DNA of 49,263 nucleotides from an uncultured Collinsella sp. (GCA_900546825.1 UREE01000006.1:1-49263), one strand, 5' to 3'; numbered from the stretch's first letter, positions 29,880-37,698 are shown. Notes: generated from the sequence alone by a model not told the origin. Made by a program: numbers and translations.

Positions 29880-30248
29880 CTACAGGGTCTCGGGAGCGAG
29901 CGAGACGATCTTCATGTACTTCTTGTCACGAAGCTCGCGAGCGACGGGCCCGAAGATACGGGTGCCGACGGGCGAACCATCGTTGTTGATGACAACGCAG
30001 GCGTTCTCATCAAAGCGAATGTAGGAGCCATCCTTGCGGCGGATCTCCTTAACGGTGCGAACGACGACGCAACGGACAACGTCCTTCTTCTTGACGTTGG
30101 CGCCAGGGGTAGCCTCCTGGACAGCACCGATGAACACATCGCCGATGCCTGCATAACGACGCTTGGAACCGCCAAGCACCTTGATGCAGCGAATCTTGCG
30201 AGCGCCGGAGTTGTCGGCGACGTTCAGCATGGTTTGCATCTGAATCAT
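29880..30248 (-). CDS. rplN: 50S ribosomal protein L14
   Basis: A 122-residue protein, the standard L14 length. It has MLNVADNSGARKIRCIKVLGG, then KKKDVVRCVVVRT and the C-terminal GTRIFGPVARELRDKKYMKIVSLAPE. It binds 23S rRNA at the subunit interface. ATG 30248 follows GGAGGAACATCTACC. It is separated from rpsQ by 118 bp, unusually wide for this operon, and from rplX by 13 bp. Confidence 0.97.
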   Translation of the reverse strand: MIQMQTMLNVADNSGARKIRCIKVLGGSKRRYAGIGDVFIGAVQEATPGANVKKKDVVRCVVVRTVKEIRRKDGSYIRFDENACVVINNDGSPVGTRIFGPVARELRDKKYMKIVSLAPETL

Positions 30249-30308
30249 GGTAGATGTTCCTCCGAACTAAGAACCGAAGAGAGGTGCGCAGCCTTTATAC
30301 GGCCCGTG

Positions 30309-30327
30309 GTATGCAAGCCAGGCATAC
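30309..30327. other. hairpin in the rpsQ-rplN gap
   Basis: GTATGC (30309-30314) pairs with GCATAC (30322-30327). The gap of 30249-30366 is otherwise non-coding. It may hold an internal promoter or an RNA-processing site; GTATAAA on the minus strand near 30294-30300 resembles a -10. Confidence 0.35.
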
Positions 30328-30366
30328 GCACATCTTCGGAAACGTACAAGTCGTAAGAGCGACTGC

Positions 30367-30627
30367 TTATTTAGCGCGCTCGACGACCTCGATGAGGCGC
30401 CAACGCTTCATCTTGGACATAGGACGGGTCTCCATAACGCGGACGGTATCGCCCACGCCAGCCGTGCACTCCTCGTCGTGAGCGTGCAGCTTCTTGGAGC
30501 TGGTCATCATCTTGCCGTACTTGGGGTGACGCTTGCGCTCGGTGATGGTGACAACAATGGTCTTGGCACCGGAGACGGAGGTAACGACACCCGTACGGAC
30601 CTTACGCGAGTTACGCGAATCAGTCAT
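30367..30627 (-). CDS. rpsQ: 30S ribosomal protein S17
   Basis: An 86-residue protein with the S17 core: RTGVVTSVSGAKTIVVTITE near the start, the HPKYGK stretch, and the C-terminal VGDTVRVMETRPMSKMKRWRL. It is a primary 16S rRNA binder. It lies 16 bp after rpmC. The start ATG 30627 has GGAGAGAAC upstream. Confidence 0.97.
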   Translation of the reverse strand: MTDSRNSRKVRTGVVTSVSGAKTIVVTITERKRHPKYGKMMTSSKKLHAHDEECTAGVGDTVRVMETRPMSKMKRWRLIEVVERAK

Positions 30628-30643
30628 GTTCTCTCCTTAGGTC

Positions 30644-30859
30644 CTACTCGGCGACAGCGGACTTCTCCGCTGCGATCTCGCGGGCGCGCTGCTCCGTGAG
30701 GACGCGAGCGATGTCCTTCTTCACGGTGTTGACGCGAGCGGTGTTGTCCAGCTGGCTGGTGGCCATCTGGAAACGAAGGTTAAAGAGCTCGGCGCGCATT
30801 TCCTTCAGCTTCTCAACGAGCTGAGCGTCCGAGAGCTCACGAATCTCTGCGGGCTTCAT
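30644..30859 (-). CDS. rpmC: 50S ribosomal protein L29
   Basis: A 71-residue protein. The L29 coiled coil is plain: IRELSDAQLVEKLKEMRAEL, then FNLRFQMATSQLDN and VKKDIARVLTEQRAREI. It sits near the polypeptide exit. Its ATG overlaps the rplP stop by one base (TAATG), indicating translational coupling. Confidence 0.96.
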   Translation of the reverse strand: MKPAEIRELSDAQLVEKLKEMRAELFNLRFQMATSQLDNTARVNTVKKDIARVLTEQRAREIAAEKSAVAE

Positions 30860-31362
30860 TAGTTCTCCTCCTTGGCGGCGGCGGCGTCCTCAGCAGCCCA
30901 CTTGGCCTCGAGAGCGGCCTCCTCAGCCATCTCCTTCTCGATGCGCTGCTCAGCGTTCTTGGCAGCAACAATCTTGGTCTTGATGGGAAGCTTGTGCTGT
31001 GCAAGACGCAGAGCCTCGCGAGCGACCTCCTCGGGCACGCCCTTGACCTCGAACATGATGCGGCCGGGCTTGACGACGGCCACCCACTCCTCGGGATTAC
31101 CCTTACCAGAACCCATGCGAGTCTCGGCAGGCTTCTTGGTGATGGGCTTATCGGGGAAGATCGTGATGTAGACACGACCGCCACGCTTCATGTAGCGGGT
31201 CATGGCAATACGAGCGGCCTCGATCTGACGGTTGGTGATCCAATGGGCCTCGAGAGCCTGGATACCAAACTCGCCGAAATGCAGCTCGGTATTACCCTTG
31301 GCCTGGCCCTTCATGGAGCCACGCTGCACCTTGCGGTGAAGAATACGCTTAGGGGCAAGCAC
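30859..31362 (-). CDS. rplP: 50S ribosomal protein L16 with extended C-terminus
   Basis: A 167-residue protein. The first 135 residues are classical L16: MLAPKRILHRKVQRGSMKG, LEAHWITNRQIEAARIAM, and MGSGKGNPEEWVAVVKPGR. The usual length is 137-144. The remaining ~28 residues form an Ala/Glu-rich tail (EKEMAEEAALEAKWAAEDA). The start is GTG, overlapping the rpsC stop by one base. L16 organises the A-site region of the large subunit. The tail is likely a helical extension on the surface. Confidence 0.96.
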   Translation of the reverse strand: MLAPKRILHRKVQRGSMKGQAKGNTELHFGEFGIQALEAHWITNRQIEAARIAMTRYMKRGGRVYITIFPDKPITKKPAETRMGSGKGNPEEWVAVVKPGRIMFEVKGVPEEVAREALRLAQHKLPIKTKIVAAKNAEQRIEKEMAEEAALEAKWAAEDAAAAKEEN

Positions 31363-32072
31363 TACTGACCCCTCCTCTCGGAGTTACGACGACGAGGACG
31401 GGAAGAGCCCTCGAGTGCAGGGTTGGGAACAGGCTGGCCCGGGAGCTTCTCGCCCAGGTAGATCCAGACCTTCACGCCGCAAGCGCCCATGGTGGTGCTG
31501 GCGACAGCCGTGCCGTAGTCGATCTTGGCACGGAGGGTGTGCAGAGGCACGCGACCCTCGCGGTACCACTCACGACGGCCCATCTCGGCACCGCCGAGAC
31601 GACCGGAGCACTGGATACGGATGCCCTTAGCGCCGGCCTTGCGGGCAGACTGGACAGCCTTGCGCATAGCGCGACGGAAGGCAACGCGGCCCTCGAGCTG
31701 CTCGGCGATAGACTGAGCAACGAGGTTGGCGTCGAGCTCGGGGCGCTTGATCTCGACAACGTCGACGGAGAGCTGGCCCTTGGAGACGCCAGCGACCTTC
31801 TCGAGCTCGGTGCGGAGGGTATCGATCTCGGCACCCTTCTTACCGATGACAACGCCGGGGCGAGCGGTGAGGATGATGACCTTCACCTTGTCGCCAGCGC
31901 GCTCGATCTCGACGCGGGAGACAGCTGCGCGGGAAAGACGCTTCTCGAGGTACTTGCGGATCTCGAGATCGTTACCGAGGGTCTTAGCGTAATCCTTCTC
32001 TGCGAACCAGCGGGAGCGCCAGTTCTCGGTGATGCCAAGACGGAAGCCGGTGGGGTAGACTTTCTGACCCAT
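31362..32072 (-). CDS. rpsC: 30S ribosomal protein S3
   Basis: A 236-residue protein. N-terminal MGQKVYPTGFRLGITENW, a KH type 2 domain with RPGVVIGKKGAEIDTLRTEL near residue 73, and the S3 C-terminal domain with GRLGGAEMGRREWYREGRVP. A short basic tail ends in RRRNSERRGQ. It forms part of the mRNA entry channel. It lies 6 bp after rplV. Confidence 0.97.
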   Translation of the reverse strand: MGQKVYPTGFRLGITENWRSRWFAEKDYAKTLGNDLEIRKYLEKRLSRAAVSRVEIERAGDKVKVIILTARPGVVIGKKGAEIDTLRTELEKVAGVSKGQLSVDVVEIKRPELDANLVAQSIAEQLEGRVAFRRAMRKAVQSARKAGAKGIRIQCSGRLGGAEMGRREWYREGRVPLHTLRAKIDYGTAVASTTMGACGVKVWIYLGEKLPGQPVPNPALEGSSRPRRRNSERRGQ

Positions 32073-32078
32073 ACAGCT

Positions 32079-32450
32079 TTACGCCTCCTTTCGAGGAGCA
32101 ACGACGACGGTGATGTGGGAAGTACGCTTCAGAATGCGAGAAGCGGAACCCTTGGCGCGGGGACGGATGCGCTTAAGCGTCGGACCCTCGTCAACATAGG
32201 CAGCGGCGACAACCAGGTTGTCGGCACGCAGACCGTTGTTGTTCTCGGCGTTCGCAACGGCGGAACGGAGAACCTTCTCGACATCCACGGCGACGGCGCG
32301 GTCGCAGAAGTGGAGGATGTCGAAGGCCTGAGCGACAGGCTTGCGGCGGATCAGATCGACCACCAGGCGGGCCTTGCTGGGGGAAACACGCACGTACTTA
32401 GCGACGGCGCGAACCTCGGTGGCCTCAGTTTCAATAGACTTAGTTGCCAT
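32079..32450 (-). CDS. rplV: 50S ribosomal protein L22
   Basis: A 123-residue protein, slightly longer than usual at the N-terminus (ATKSIETEATEVRAV precedes the standard AKYVRVSPSKARLV). The beta-hairpin loop that reaches into the exit tunnel is present: VDEGPTLKRIRPRAKG followed by ILKRTSHITVVV. It is 14 bp downstream of rpsS. Confidence 0.97.
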   Translation of the reverse strand: MATKSIETEATEVRAVAKYVRVSPSKARLVVDLIRRKPVAQAFDILHFCDRAVAVDVEKVLRSAVANAENNNGLRADNLVVAAAYVDEGPTLKRIRPRAKGSASRILKRTSHITVVVAPRKEA

Positions 32451-32464
32451 TTACGGTTAACCCC

Positions 32465-32725
32465 CTATTTGGCCTTGTGGCCACGGAACGTACGAGTCGG
32501 CGCGAACTCGCCGAGCTTGTGACCAACCATGGACTCGGTAACATACACGGGCACATGCTTGCGGCCGTCGTGGACGGCGATGGTGTGACCAACCATCTCG
32601 GGGAAGATGGTGGACGCGCGGGACCAGGTCTTCACGACGTCCTTCTTGCCAGCCTCGTTCATCGCGGTGATACGCGAGAGAAGGCGAGTCTCCACGAACG
32701 GGCCCTTTTTGAGACTTCTGCTCAT
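32465..32725 (-). CDS. rpsS: 30S ribosomal protein S19
   Basis: An 86-residue protein. MSRSLKKGPFVETRLL at the start and IFPEMVGHTIAVHDGRKHVP with GHKLGEFAPTRTFRGH are diagnostic. It contacts the tRNA at the small-subunit head. A good AGGAGAAAG precedes ATG 32725. Confidence 0.97.
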   Translation of the reverse strand: MSRSLKKGPFVETRLLSRITAMNEAGKKDVVKTWSRASTIFPEMVGHTIAVHDGRKHVPVYVTESMVGHKLGEFAPTRTFRGHKAK

Positions 32726-32757
32726 AAGTGCTTTCTCCTAAAACTCGGTATCCGAAA

Positions 32758-33588
32758 TTACTTCTTACGGCGACGAATGATGTGCTGGTTCGAGACCTTC
32801 TTCTTCTTGCGCGTACGAAGGCCCTTCGTCGGCTTACCCCAAGGGGTAACAGAGGGACGACCAGAGGTGTGGTTCTTGCCCTCGCCACCGCCGTGCGGGT
32901 GGTCGACAGGGTTCATGACGGTACCGCGGACGGTCGGGCGCACGTTCATGTGACGCTTACGGCCGGCCTTGCCGATGACAATGTTGGCGTGATCGGCGTT
33001 GCCGACCTCACCGACGGTGGCGCGGCAGGTAACGAGGATGCGACGCATCTCGGAGGAAGGCATACGGACGATAGCGTACTTGCCCTCCTTGCCCATCAGC
33101 TGGCAGGAGTTGCCGGCGGAACGGGCGATAGCAGCGCCCTTGCCCGGCTGGAACTCGACGGCGTGGATGAGCGTACCGACGGGGATGTCGGCGAGGGGCA
33201 GAGCGTTGCCCGGCTTGATGTCGGCGTCAGAGCCGGACATGATGGTCTGACCGACCTCGAGGCCCTTGGGGGCCAGGATGTAGCGCTTCTCACCGTCAGC
33301 GTAGTGCAGCAGAGCGATGCGAGCGGAACGGTTCGGATCGTACTCGATCGTGGCAACCTTGGCGGGCACGCCGTCCTTGTTGCGCTTGAAGTCGATCACG
33401 CGGTAACGACGCTTCACGCCGCCGCCCTGGTGGCGGGTGGTGATGCGGCCGTTGTTGTTACGACCGGCCTTCTTGGGCAGGGGCTCGAGAAGAGACTTCT
33501 CGGGCTTGGTGCAGGTGATCTCGGAGAAGTCGGAGATCGTCTGCCAACGCCTACCAGCGGAGGTCGGCTTAAGGTGCTTTACAGCCAT
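32758..33588 (-). CDS. rplB: 50S ribosomal protein L2
   Basis: A 276-residue protein starting at ATG 33588 (MAVKHLKPTSAGRRW, behind AAAGGG). A longer in-frame extension to 33663 is not supported. The family motifs RITTRHQGGGVKRRYRVIDF, KPGNALPLADIPVGT and the peptidyl-transferase-associated loop VRGTVMNPVDHPHGGGEG are present. The 180-bp gap before it, towards rplW, contains a hairpin and a motif shared with the rplC leader. Confidence 0.97.
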   Translation of the reverse strand: MAVKHLKPTSAGRRWQTISDFSEITCTKPEKSLLEPLPKKAGRNNNGRITTRHQGGGVKRRYRVIDFKRNKDGVPAKVATIEYDPNRSARIALLHYADGEKRYILAPKGLEVGQTIMSGSDADIKPGNALPLADIPVGTLIHAVEFQPGKGAAIARSAGNSCQLMGKEGKYAIVRMPSSEMRRILVTCRATVGEVGNADHANIVIGKAGRKRHMNVRPTVRGTVMNPVDHPHGGGEGKNHTSGRPSVTPWGKPTKGLRTRKKKKVSNQHIIRRRKK

Positions 33589-33667
33589 TACAATCCCTTT
33601 CAATAGGAATCCGTTAGCCATCGCAGACAGGGATTCGAGGTTCTGCCTCGGGTGCGATGACACCGGA

Positions 33668-33693
33668 CGTATACACGGTTCCGGGCGTGTCCA
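33668..33693 (-). promoter_or_regulatory. conserved 26-bp motif upstream of rplB
   Basis: On the minus strand, ATGGACACGCCCGGAACCG followed by TGTATAC. It matches the motif in front of rplC (35534-35559) at 23 of 26 positions. It could be a promoter (-10 TATACG). It could also be the start of a small reading frame, because both copies translate to MDTPxxVYT followed by a stop after 25 or 26 codons. It lies about 80 bp upstream of the rplB start. Confidence 0.4.
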
Positions 33694-33713
33694 TTTTATA
33701 CGCCCAAAACCTT

Positions 33714-33749
33714 GAGCTCCCGCCTCCCCTATTTGGGAGGCATGAGCTC
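33714..33749. other. hairpin in the rplW-rplB gap
   Basis: A two-part stem: GAGCTC (33714-33719) with 33744-33749, and GCCTCCC (33722-33728) with 33735-33741, around a six-base loop. It lies inside the ribosomal operon just after rplW. It has no T-run, so partial attenuation or RNA processing is more likely than termination. Confidence 0.5.
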
Positions 33750-33767
33750 ACTCAACAGCAGCGAGTC

Positions 33768-34055
33768 TTAGGCCTGGTTGCCAAAGACCTCGATGGTGTC
33801 GCCCTCGGCCAGCGTGACGATGGCCTTCTTCCAAGAACGGGTCTTGCCGGCGACATAGCGCACGCGCTTGGTCTTGGGCTTGACCGTCAGGGTGTTCACG
33901 CGAACGACCTTGACGCCGAAGATCTCCTCGACAGCGTCCTTGATCTGATACTTGTTAGCATCCTTGGCGACCTCGAACGTGTACTTGTTCTGCTCCATGC
34001 CGGAGAAGGAACGCTCGGACACGATCGGACGGATGATGATCTCGTGGGCGGTCAT
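33768..34055 (-). CDS. rplW: 50S ribosomal protein L23
   Basis: A 95-residue protein of usual length. HEIIIRPIVSERSF at the start, then KYTFEVAKDANKYQIKDAVEEIFGVKV and KPKTKRVRYVAGKTRSWKKAIVTL. It forms the docking site at the tunnel exit. Its start adjoins the rplD stop without a gap. Confidence 0.97.
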   Translation of the reverse strand: MTAHEIIIRPIVSERSFSGMEQNKYTFEVAKDANKYQIKDAVEEIFGVKVVRVNTLTVKPKTKRVRYVAGKTRSWKKAIVTLAEGDTIEVFGNQA

Positions 34056-34682
34056 TTATGCAAGCACCTCCCCGAAGTGAGCGGCGATGTCGGCGGGCAT
34101 CAGCACGGCGTTGTTGTTGACGAGATCGTAGGTGTTGGCCTCGTCGGCAGTGATGATGAACGTCTTGGGAATGTTGCGGAACGACAGGTAGGCGTTGACG
34201 TCCTCATCGCGAACGATGATGGTCAGACGCTTGCCCTCAAGGCCGAGAGCCTTGAGCATGGCGACGGCAGCCTTGGTGGAAGGCTTCTCGAAGCCGTAGT
34301 CGTCGACGAGCACGAGCTCGCCATCGGCCAGCTTGGCGGACAGCGCGGAGCGCATAGCCAGCTTGACCTCCTTGTTGTTCATACGCTTAGCGTAGGAACG
34401 GGGCTTGGGGGCGAAGACAACGCCACCGTGACGCCACTGGGCAGCACGGATGGAACCCTGGCGGGCACGGCCGGTGCCCTTCTGACGCCAAGGCTTCTTG
34501 CCGCCACCGGAAACCTCAGAGCGACCCTTAGCAGACTGGGTGCCCTGACGCCAAGAGGCCATCTGGCACTTGACGATGTGGTGCATAACGTGGATGTTCG
34601 GCTCGATGCCGTACACCTCAGCGGCGAGCTCGGCCTCGGCGACCTTCTTGCCCTCGCTGTTCTTTACTTCAAACTTTGCCAT
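34056..34682 (-). CDS. rplD: 50S ribosomal protein L4
   Basis: A 208-residue protein. The tunnel loop is present: GTQSAKGRSEVSGGGKKPWRQKG in parts, then GTGRARQGSIRAAQWRHGG. The C-terminal domain has KALGLEGKRLTIIV and YLSFRNIPKTFIITADE. In other bacteria L4 autogenously controls the S10 operon through the leader. Here the leader in front of rplC has a different structure, and whether that control exists is unknown. Confidence 0.97.
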   Translation of the reverse strand: MAKFEVKNSEGKKVAEAELAAEVYGIEPNIHVMHHIVKCQMASWRQGTQSAKGRSEVSGGGKKPWRQKGTGRARQGSIRAAQWRHGGVVFAPKPRSYAKRMNNKEVKLAMRSALSAKLADGELVLVDDYGFEKPSTKAAVAMLKALGLEGKRLTIIVRDEDVNAYLSFRNIPKTFIITADEANTYDLVNNNAVLMPADIAAHFGEVLA

Positions 34683-34728
34683 TTAAGTGTTCTCCTTGGT
34701 ATGACGCTGGGCTAAATGGGCTGGGCCC

Positions 34729-35340
34729 TTAGGCCATACGGATGGCGACGAGACCATTCTTGGCACCCGGGACAGCGCCCTTGACCAAGATGAGGTTCTG
34801 CTCGGCATCGATGCGGACAACGGAAAGGTTCTTGACGGTAACGCGCTCGTTACCCATGTGACCGGCCATCTTGACGCCCTTGAGGACGCGCGCAGGATAG
34901 GCGCACTGACCGATAGAACCGGGGTGACGCTGGAAGTGAGAACCATGCGTCATAGGACCGCGGCGCTGACCCCAGCGCTTGATGCGACCCTGGAAGCCCT
35001 TACCCTTGGAGGTACCGATGACGTCGACCTTCTCGACATCAGCGAAATCAGCGACGGTGACGACCTCGCCGACCTTGTGCTCCTCGCCGTTCTCGACGCG
35101 GACCTCACGAAGGAAGCGGACAGGCTCGACGCCAGCCTTGGCGAAGTGGCCAGCCATGGGCTTGTTCACGTTCTTGGCCTTGATGTCGCCGAAACCGATC
35201 TGGACGGCGTCATAGCCGTCGGTTGCCTGAGTTTTAACCTGCGAGACAGCGCAGGGGCCAGCCTGGATGACCGTGACGGGAACGACGTTATCGTTCTCGT
35301 CCCAAACCTGGGTCATGCCAATCTTGCGGCCGAGAATCAT
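34729..35340 (-). CDS. rplC: 50S ribosomal protein L3
   Basis: A 203-residue protein. ATG 35340 (MILGRKIGMTQVW) is the conserved start; a TTG nine bases upstream is possible. VTVIQAGPCAVSQVKT, KGKGFQGRIKRWGQRRGPMT and SHFQRHPGSIGQCAYPARV are typical. The ribosome-binding site is weak. It is the first gene of this block: rpsJ, usually directly upstream, is not here. The 458-bp region before it holds a shared motif and a long inverted repeat. Confidence 0.97.
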   Translation of the reverse strand: MILGRKIGMTQVWDENDNVVPVTVIQAGPCAVSQVKTQATDGYDAVQIGFGDIKAKNVNKPMAGHFAKAGVEPVRFLREVRVENGEEHKVGEVVTVADFADVEKVDVIGTSKGKGFQGRIKRWGQRRGPMTHGSHFQRHPGSIGQCAYPARVLKGVKMAGHMGNERVTVKNLSVVRIDAEQNLILVKGAVPGAKNGLVAIRMA

Positions 35341-35533
35341 GCTGATCAAGATATGATCCCAACTCTCGCGTGGTCTTGGGACAATGCGTACACCACCGAG
35401 CGTACGCCCCTAGAGGACCACTACTTACACGACGTGCTCCCCAGCCTTGTATTGCGCCTGAACTACCTGACAACCCTATTAAGCAGGCATTTTGTCCAGC
35501 CAGAATACTCCCCTGGTTTCACACAGCTGTTTA

Positions 35534-35559
35534 GTATACACGGCTGCGGGCGTATCCAT
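35534..35559 (-). promoter_or_regulatory. conserved 26-bp motif in the rplC leader
   Basis: The minus-strand sequence ATGGATACGCCCGCAGCCG followed by TGTATAC corresponds to the copy upstream of rplB. It lies about 200 bp before rplC. As a promoter it would use -10 TATACT. As a leader peptide it would encode MDTPAAVYTKQLCETRGV and a few more residues (26 in total). Three of the four codon differences in the shared nine codons involve synonymous or small-residue changes. Confidence 0.4.
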
Positions 35560-35610
35560 CGAGATTCATATTTCACTCACATTGTTTACGCAGGTAAAGT
35601 GCGTGGATGG

Positions 35611-35761
35611 CTCCCGAGCACGGCGGAGGGCCGGAGAAATATATTAAGGTCCCTGCTCTACAGTCCTGCGCAAGACGGAGAGCACATTAAGTGCTCTCCT
35701 TTGCGTGCGGAACTCGCGATGACCTTAATATATTTCTCCGGCCCTCCGCCGTGCTCGGGAG
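35611..35761. repeat. perfect 41-bp inverted repeat around a 69-bp centre
   Basis: The arms 35611-35651 and 35721-35761 are exact reverse complements. Each begins, reading from outside, CTCCCGAGCACGGCGGAGGG and ends in the AT-rich AATATATTAAGGTC. The 69-bp centre contains its own 9-bp hairpin (35677-35685 with 35691-35699). The element lies between the histidine phosphatase 3' end and the ribosomal operon leader. It could be a small mobile element, an invertible segment, or a cruciform or transcript structure. No gene is in it. Confidence 0.85.
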
Positions 35762-35798
35762 ACGACACGTTGATGTCTGCTTAACTCTGCTCGCTCAG

Positions 35799-36425
35799 CT
35801 AATTACTTTGTTGGGGGTCCACTATTTGCTGGAGGGTGAACTTGCATTGCATTGGCTCGCCTTCTGCTTGTGGCTTTTCCTCGTCAAAAACGAAGATCAT
35901 GATGGCGCAGTTGGGGAGTTTTGCTGGGAGCTCGAAGCCCTCTGGGGCTGCGGCCTTGATAAATTGGCGGCTGGCGCTGCCGTGGCTTACTGCTAGGAGG
36001 GTTTCGATACCATCGGCGCCCATGAGATTGGTGAGGGTGCCTACCATGCGTTCTTGCAACGCGTGGCTTCCTTCTCCTCCGAAGGGGACCAGATCCTCGC
36101 CGGGGTCCCAGACGTCGGTAGGCAGCGCGTCGTGGGGGCCTTCCTCAAAGGTGCCGTAGCTGCGCTCGATGATGCCTTCGCAGGACTCGACTGCTGCATC
36201 CGGGCCGAGGAGTTCGGTTGCGACGAGACTTGCCGTGTTCATGGCTCGGCCTAAGGGCGATGAGACCACTTTGTCGGGGACGACGCCGTGGGCTTTGAGC
36301 CACGCGGCTGCCATTCCCGCTTGTTTACGGCCCAGGTCGGTTAACGGTGAATCGCAGCGGCCCTGGACCAGCTTTTTGACGTTGAATTCTGTCTGGCCGT
36401 GGCGGAGTAGATATAGCTTCTTCAT
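35799..36425 (-). CDS. histidine phosphatase (phosphoglycerate mutase-like)
   Basis: A 208-residue protein of the branch-1 histidine phosphatase family. The catalytic H9 is in YLLRHGQTEFN, followed by VSSPLGRAMNTASLV, the acid E in ERSYGTFEEG, and the second His in LLAVSHGSASRQF. These enzymes dephosphorylate sugars or act as cofactor-dependent mutases. The substrate cannot be told. It follows the CDF exporter gene by 39 bp, probably in one transcript. Confidence 0.9.
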   Translation of the reverse strand: MKKLYLLRHGQTEFNVKKLVQGRCDSPLTDLGRKQAGMAAAWLKAHGVVPDKVVSSPLGRAMNTASLVATELLGPDAAVESCEGIIERSYGTFEEGPHDALPTDVWDPGEDLVPFGGEGSHALQERMVGTLTNLMGADGIETLLAVSHGSASRQFIKAAAPEGFELPAKLPNCAIMIFVFDEEKPQAEGEPMQCKFTLQQIVDPQQSN

Positions 36426-36464
36426 GCTCTCCCCTTCTGCATCATTTGCTTTATCGGCTCGGCC

Positions 36465-37619
36465 CTACTCGTGGGTATGCCCTACGTAGTCTTCGTCGAT
36501 CGTGATCTTGGCAATCGACTTGGGATATTCAGATTCGACACGTTTCGCCAACGCGTGCTTTAGGTCCTCGGCGCTCATCGCCAAATCCGAGGGACGTACG
36601 CAGTCAAAGATCACGTTGGTATGCGTGGGACCCGGAACACAGCGTAGGTCGTGGATCGAGAGGCGGCTATCAATCTCCTGGGCCATGGCGTTAATGCGTA
36701 AACGCATGCTCGCCACCTTGGGATCGTCGGTCACGATGGGGTCGTAATGGAGCGTGACAATCATGCCGTCTTCGTTCCTAAACGCCTGCTCAATATTGTC
36801 GAGCGTGTCATGGCTTTTCAGCGGGCTGACCTCGGCTGCCATCTCGGCGTGAGCGCTTGCGAACTTCCTGCCCGGGCCGTAGTCGTGAACCATCAAATCG
36901 TGAACGCCCAAAACGCCGGGGTAGCTCATGATCTTGTCTCGAATGTGCTTGACCAGCTTAGGATCGGGCGTCTGGCCCAAAAGCGGGCTCACCGTATCCT
37001 GGATGAGTTCAAAACCGCTCCAGCCAATATAGGCGCCAACGGCAAGGCCGACCCATGCATCAAGATTGATATGCGTCACCTGGGAAACAATCGCGCACGC
37101 CAGCACGGCGCCCGTAGCAAGAACATCGTTCTTGGAATCCTGCGCGGTCGCACGCAGCGTCTCGGACTCAATGCGGTCACCGAGCTTTTGGTTGAGGGCC
37201 GCCATCCACAGCTTTACGACCATCGAAAGCACTAGAACTGCCACCAGGGCAAGCGAGAACTCGACAGGTTCCGGGTTGACGATACGCTCAACCGAGGACT
37301 TCACCAGTTCGATGCCAATAAGCAGCACGAGCGCCGCCACAACCAGACCCGAGAGATACTCGTAGCGGCCATGTCCGTAAGGATGCTCGGGGTCGGCCGG
37401 CTTGCTCGCCAGCCTAAAGCCCAGCACGCTCACGATATTCGAGCTGGCATCGGACAGGTTGTTCATGGCATCCGCCACGATCGAAACCGATCCCGACAGC
37501 ACGCCAATTACGCCCTTCGCAGCACAAAGCGCAACATTGGCGAGAATACACACCACGCCCGTCAACGTGCCCACGCGCGCACGGTCGCCCTGCGCACGAC
37601 GAACAATCCACTCAACCAT
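36465..37619 (-). CDS. cation diffusion facilitator (CDF) metal exporter
   Basis: A 384-residue membrane protein with six helices in the first 210 residues and a long cytosolic tail. The transport site reads ADAMNNLSDASSN (N53, D57) and TAQDSKNDVLAT (two Asp). This N-D/D-D set resembles Mn-exporting members such as MntE and differs from the His-containing zinc type. HPYGHGRYEYLS is the usual cytosolic loop. The tail is longer than average and ends HTHE, with several His. Manganese is my prediction from the site residues only. Confidence 0.88.
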   Translation of the reverse strand: MVEWIVRRAQGDRARVGTLTGVVCILANVALCAAKGVIGVLSGSVSIVADAMNNLSDASSNIVSVLGFRLASKPADPEHPYGHGRYEYLSGLVVAALVLLIGIELVKSSVERIVNPEPVEFSLALVAVLVLSMVVKLWMAALNQKLGDRIESETLRATAQDSKNDVLATGAVLACAIVSQVTHINLDAWVGLAVGAYIGWSGFELIQDTVSPLLGQTPDPKLVKHIRDKIMSYPGVLGVHDLMVHDYGPGRKFASAHAEMAAEVSPLKSHDTLDNIEQAFRNEDGMIVTLHYDPIVTDDPKVASMRLRINAMAQEIDSRLSIHDLRCVPGPTHTNVIFDCVRPSDLAMSAEDLKHALAKRVESEYPKSIAKITIDEDYVGHTHE

Positions 37620-37698
37620 CTATATCCGCCCCCACGGTACTACCTATATATCTATTGCTCAAACGGATTGTAGTGTAGCCACTTTGCCCCACAGATAC

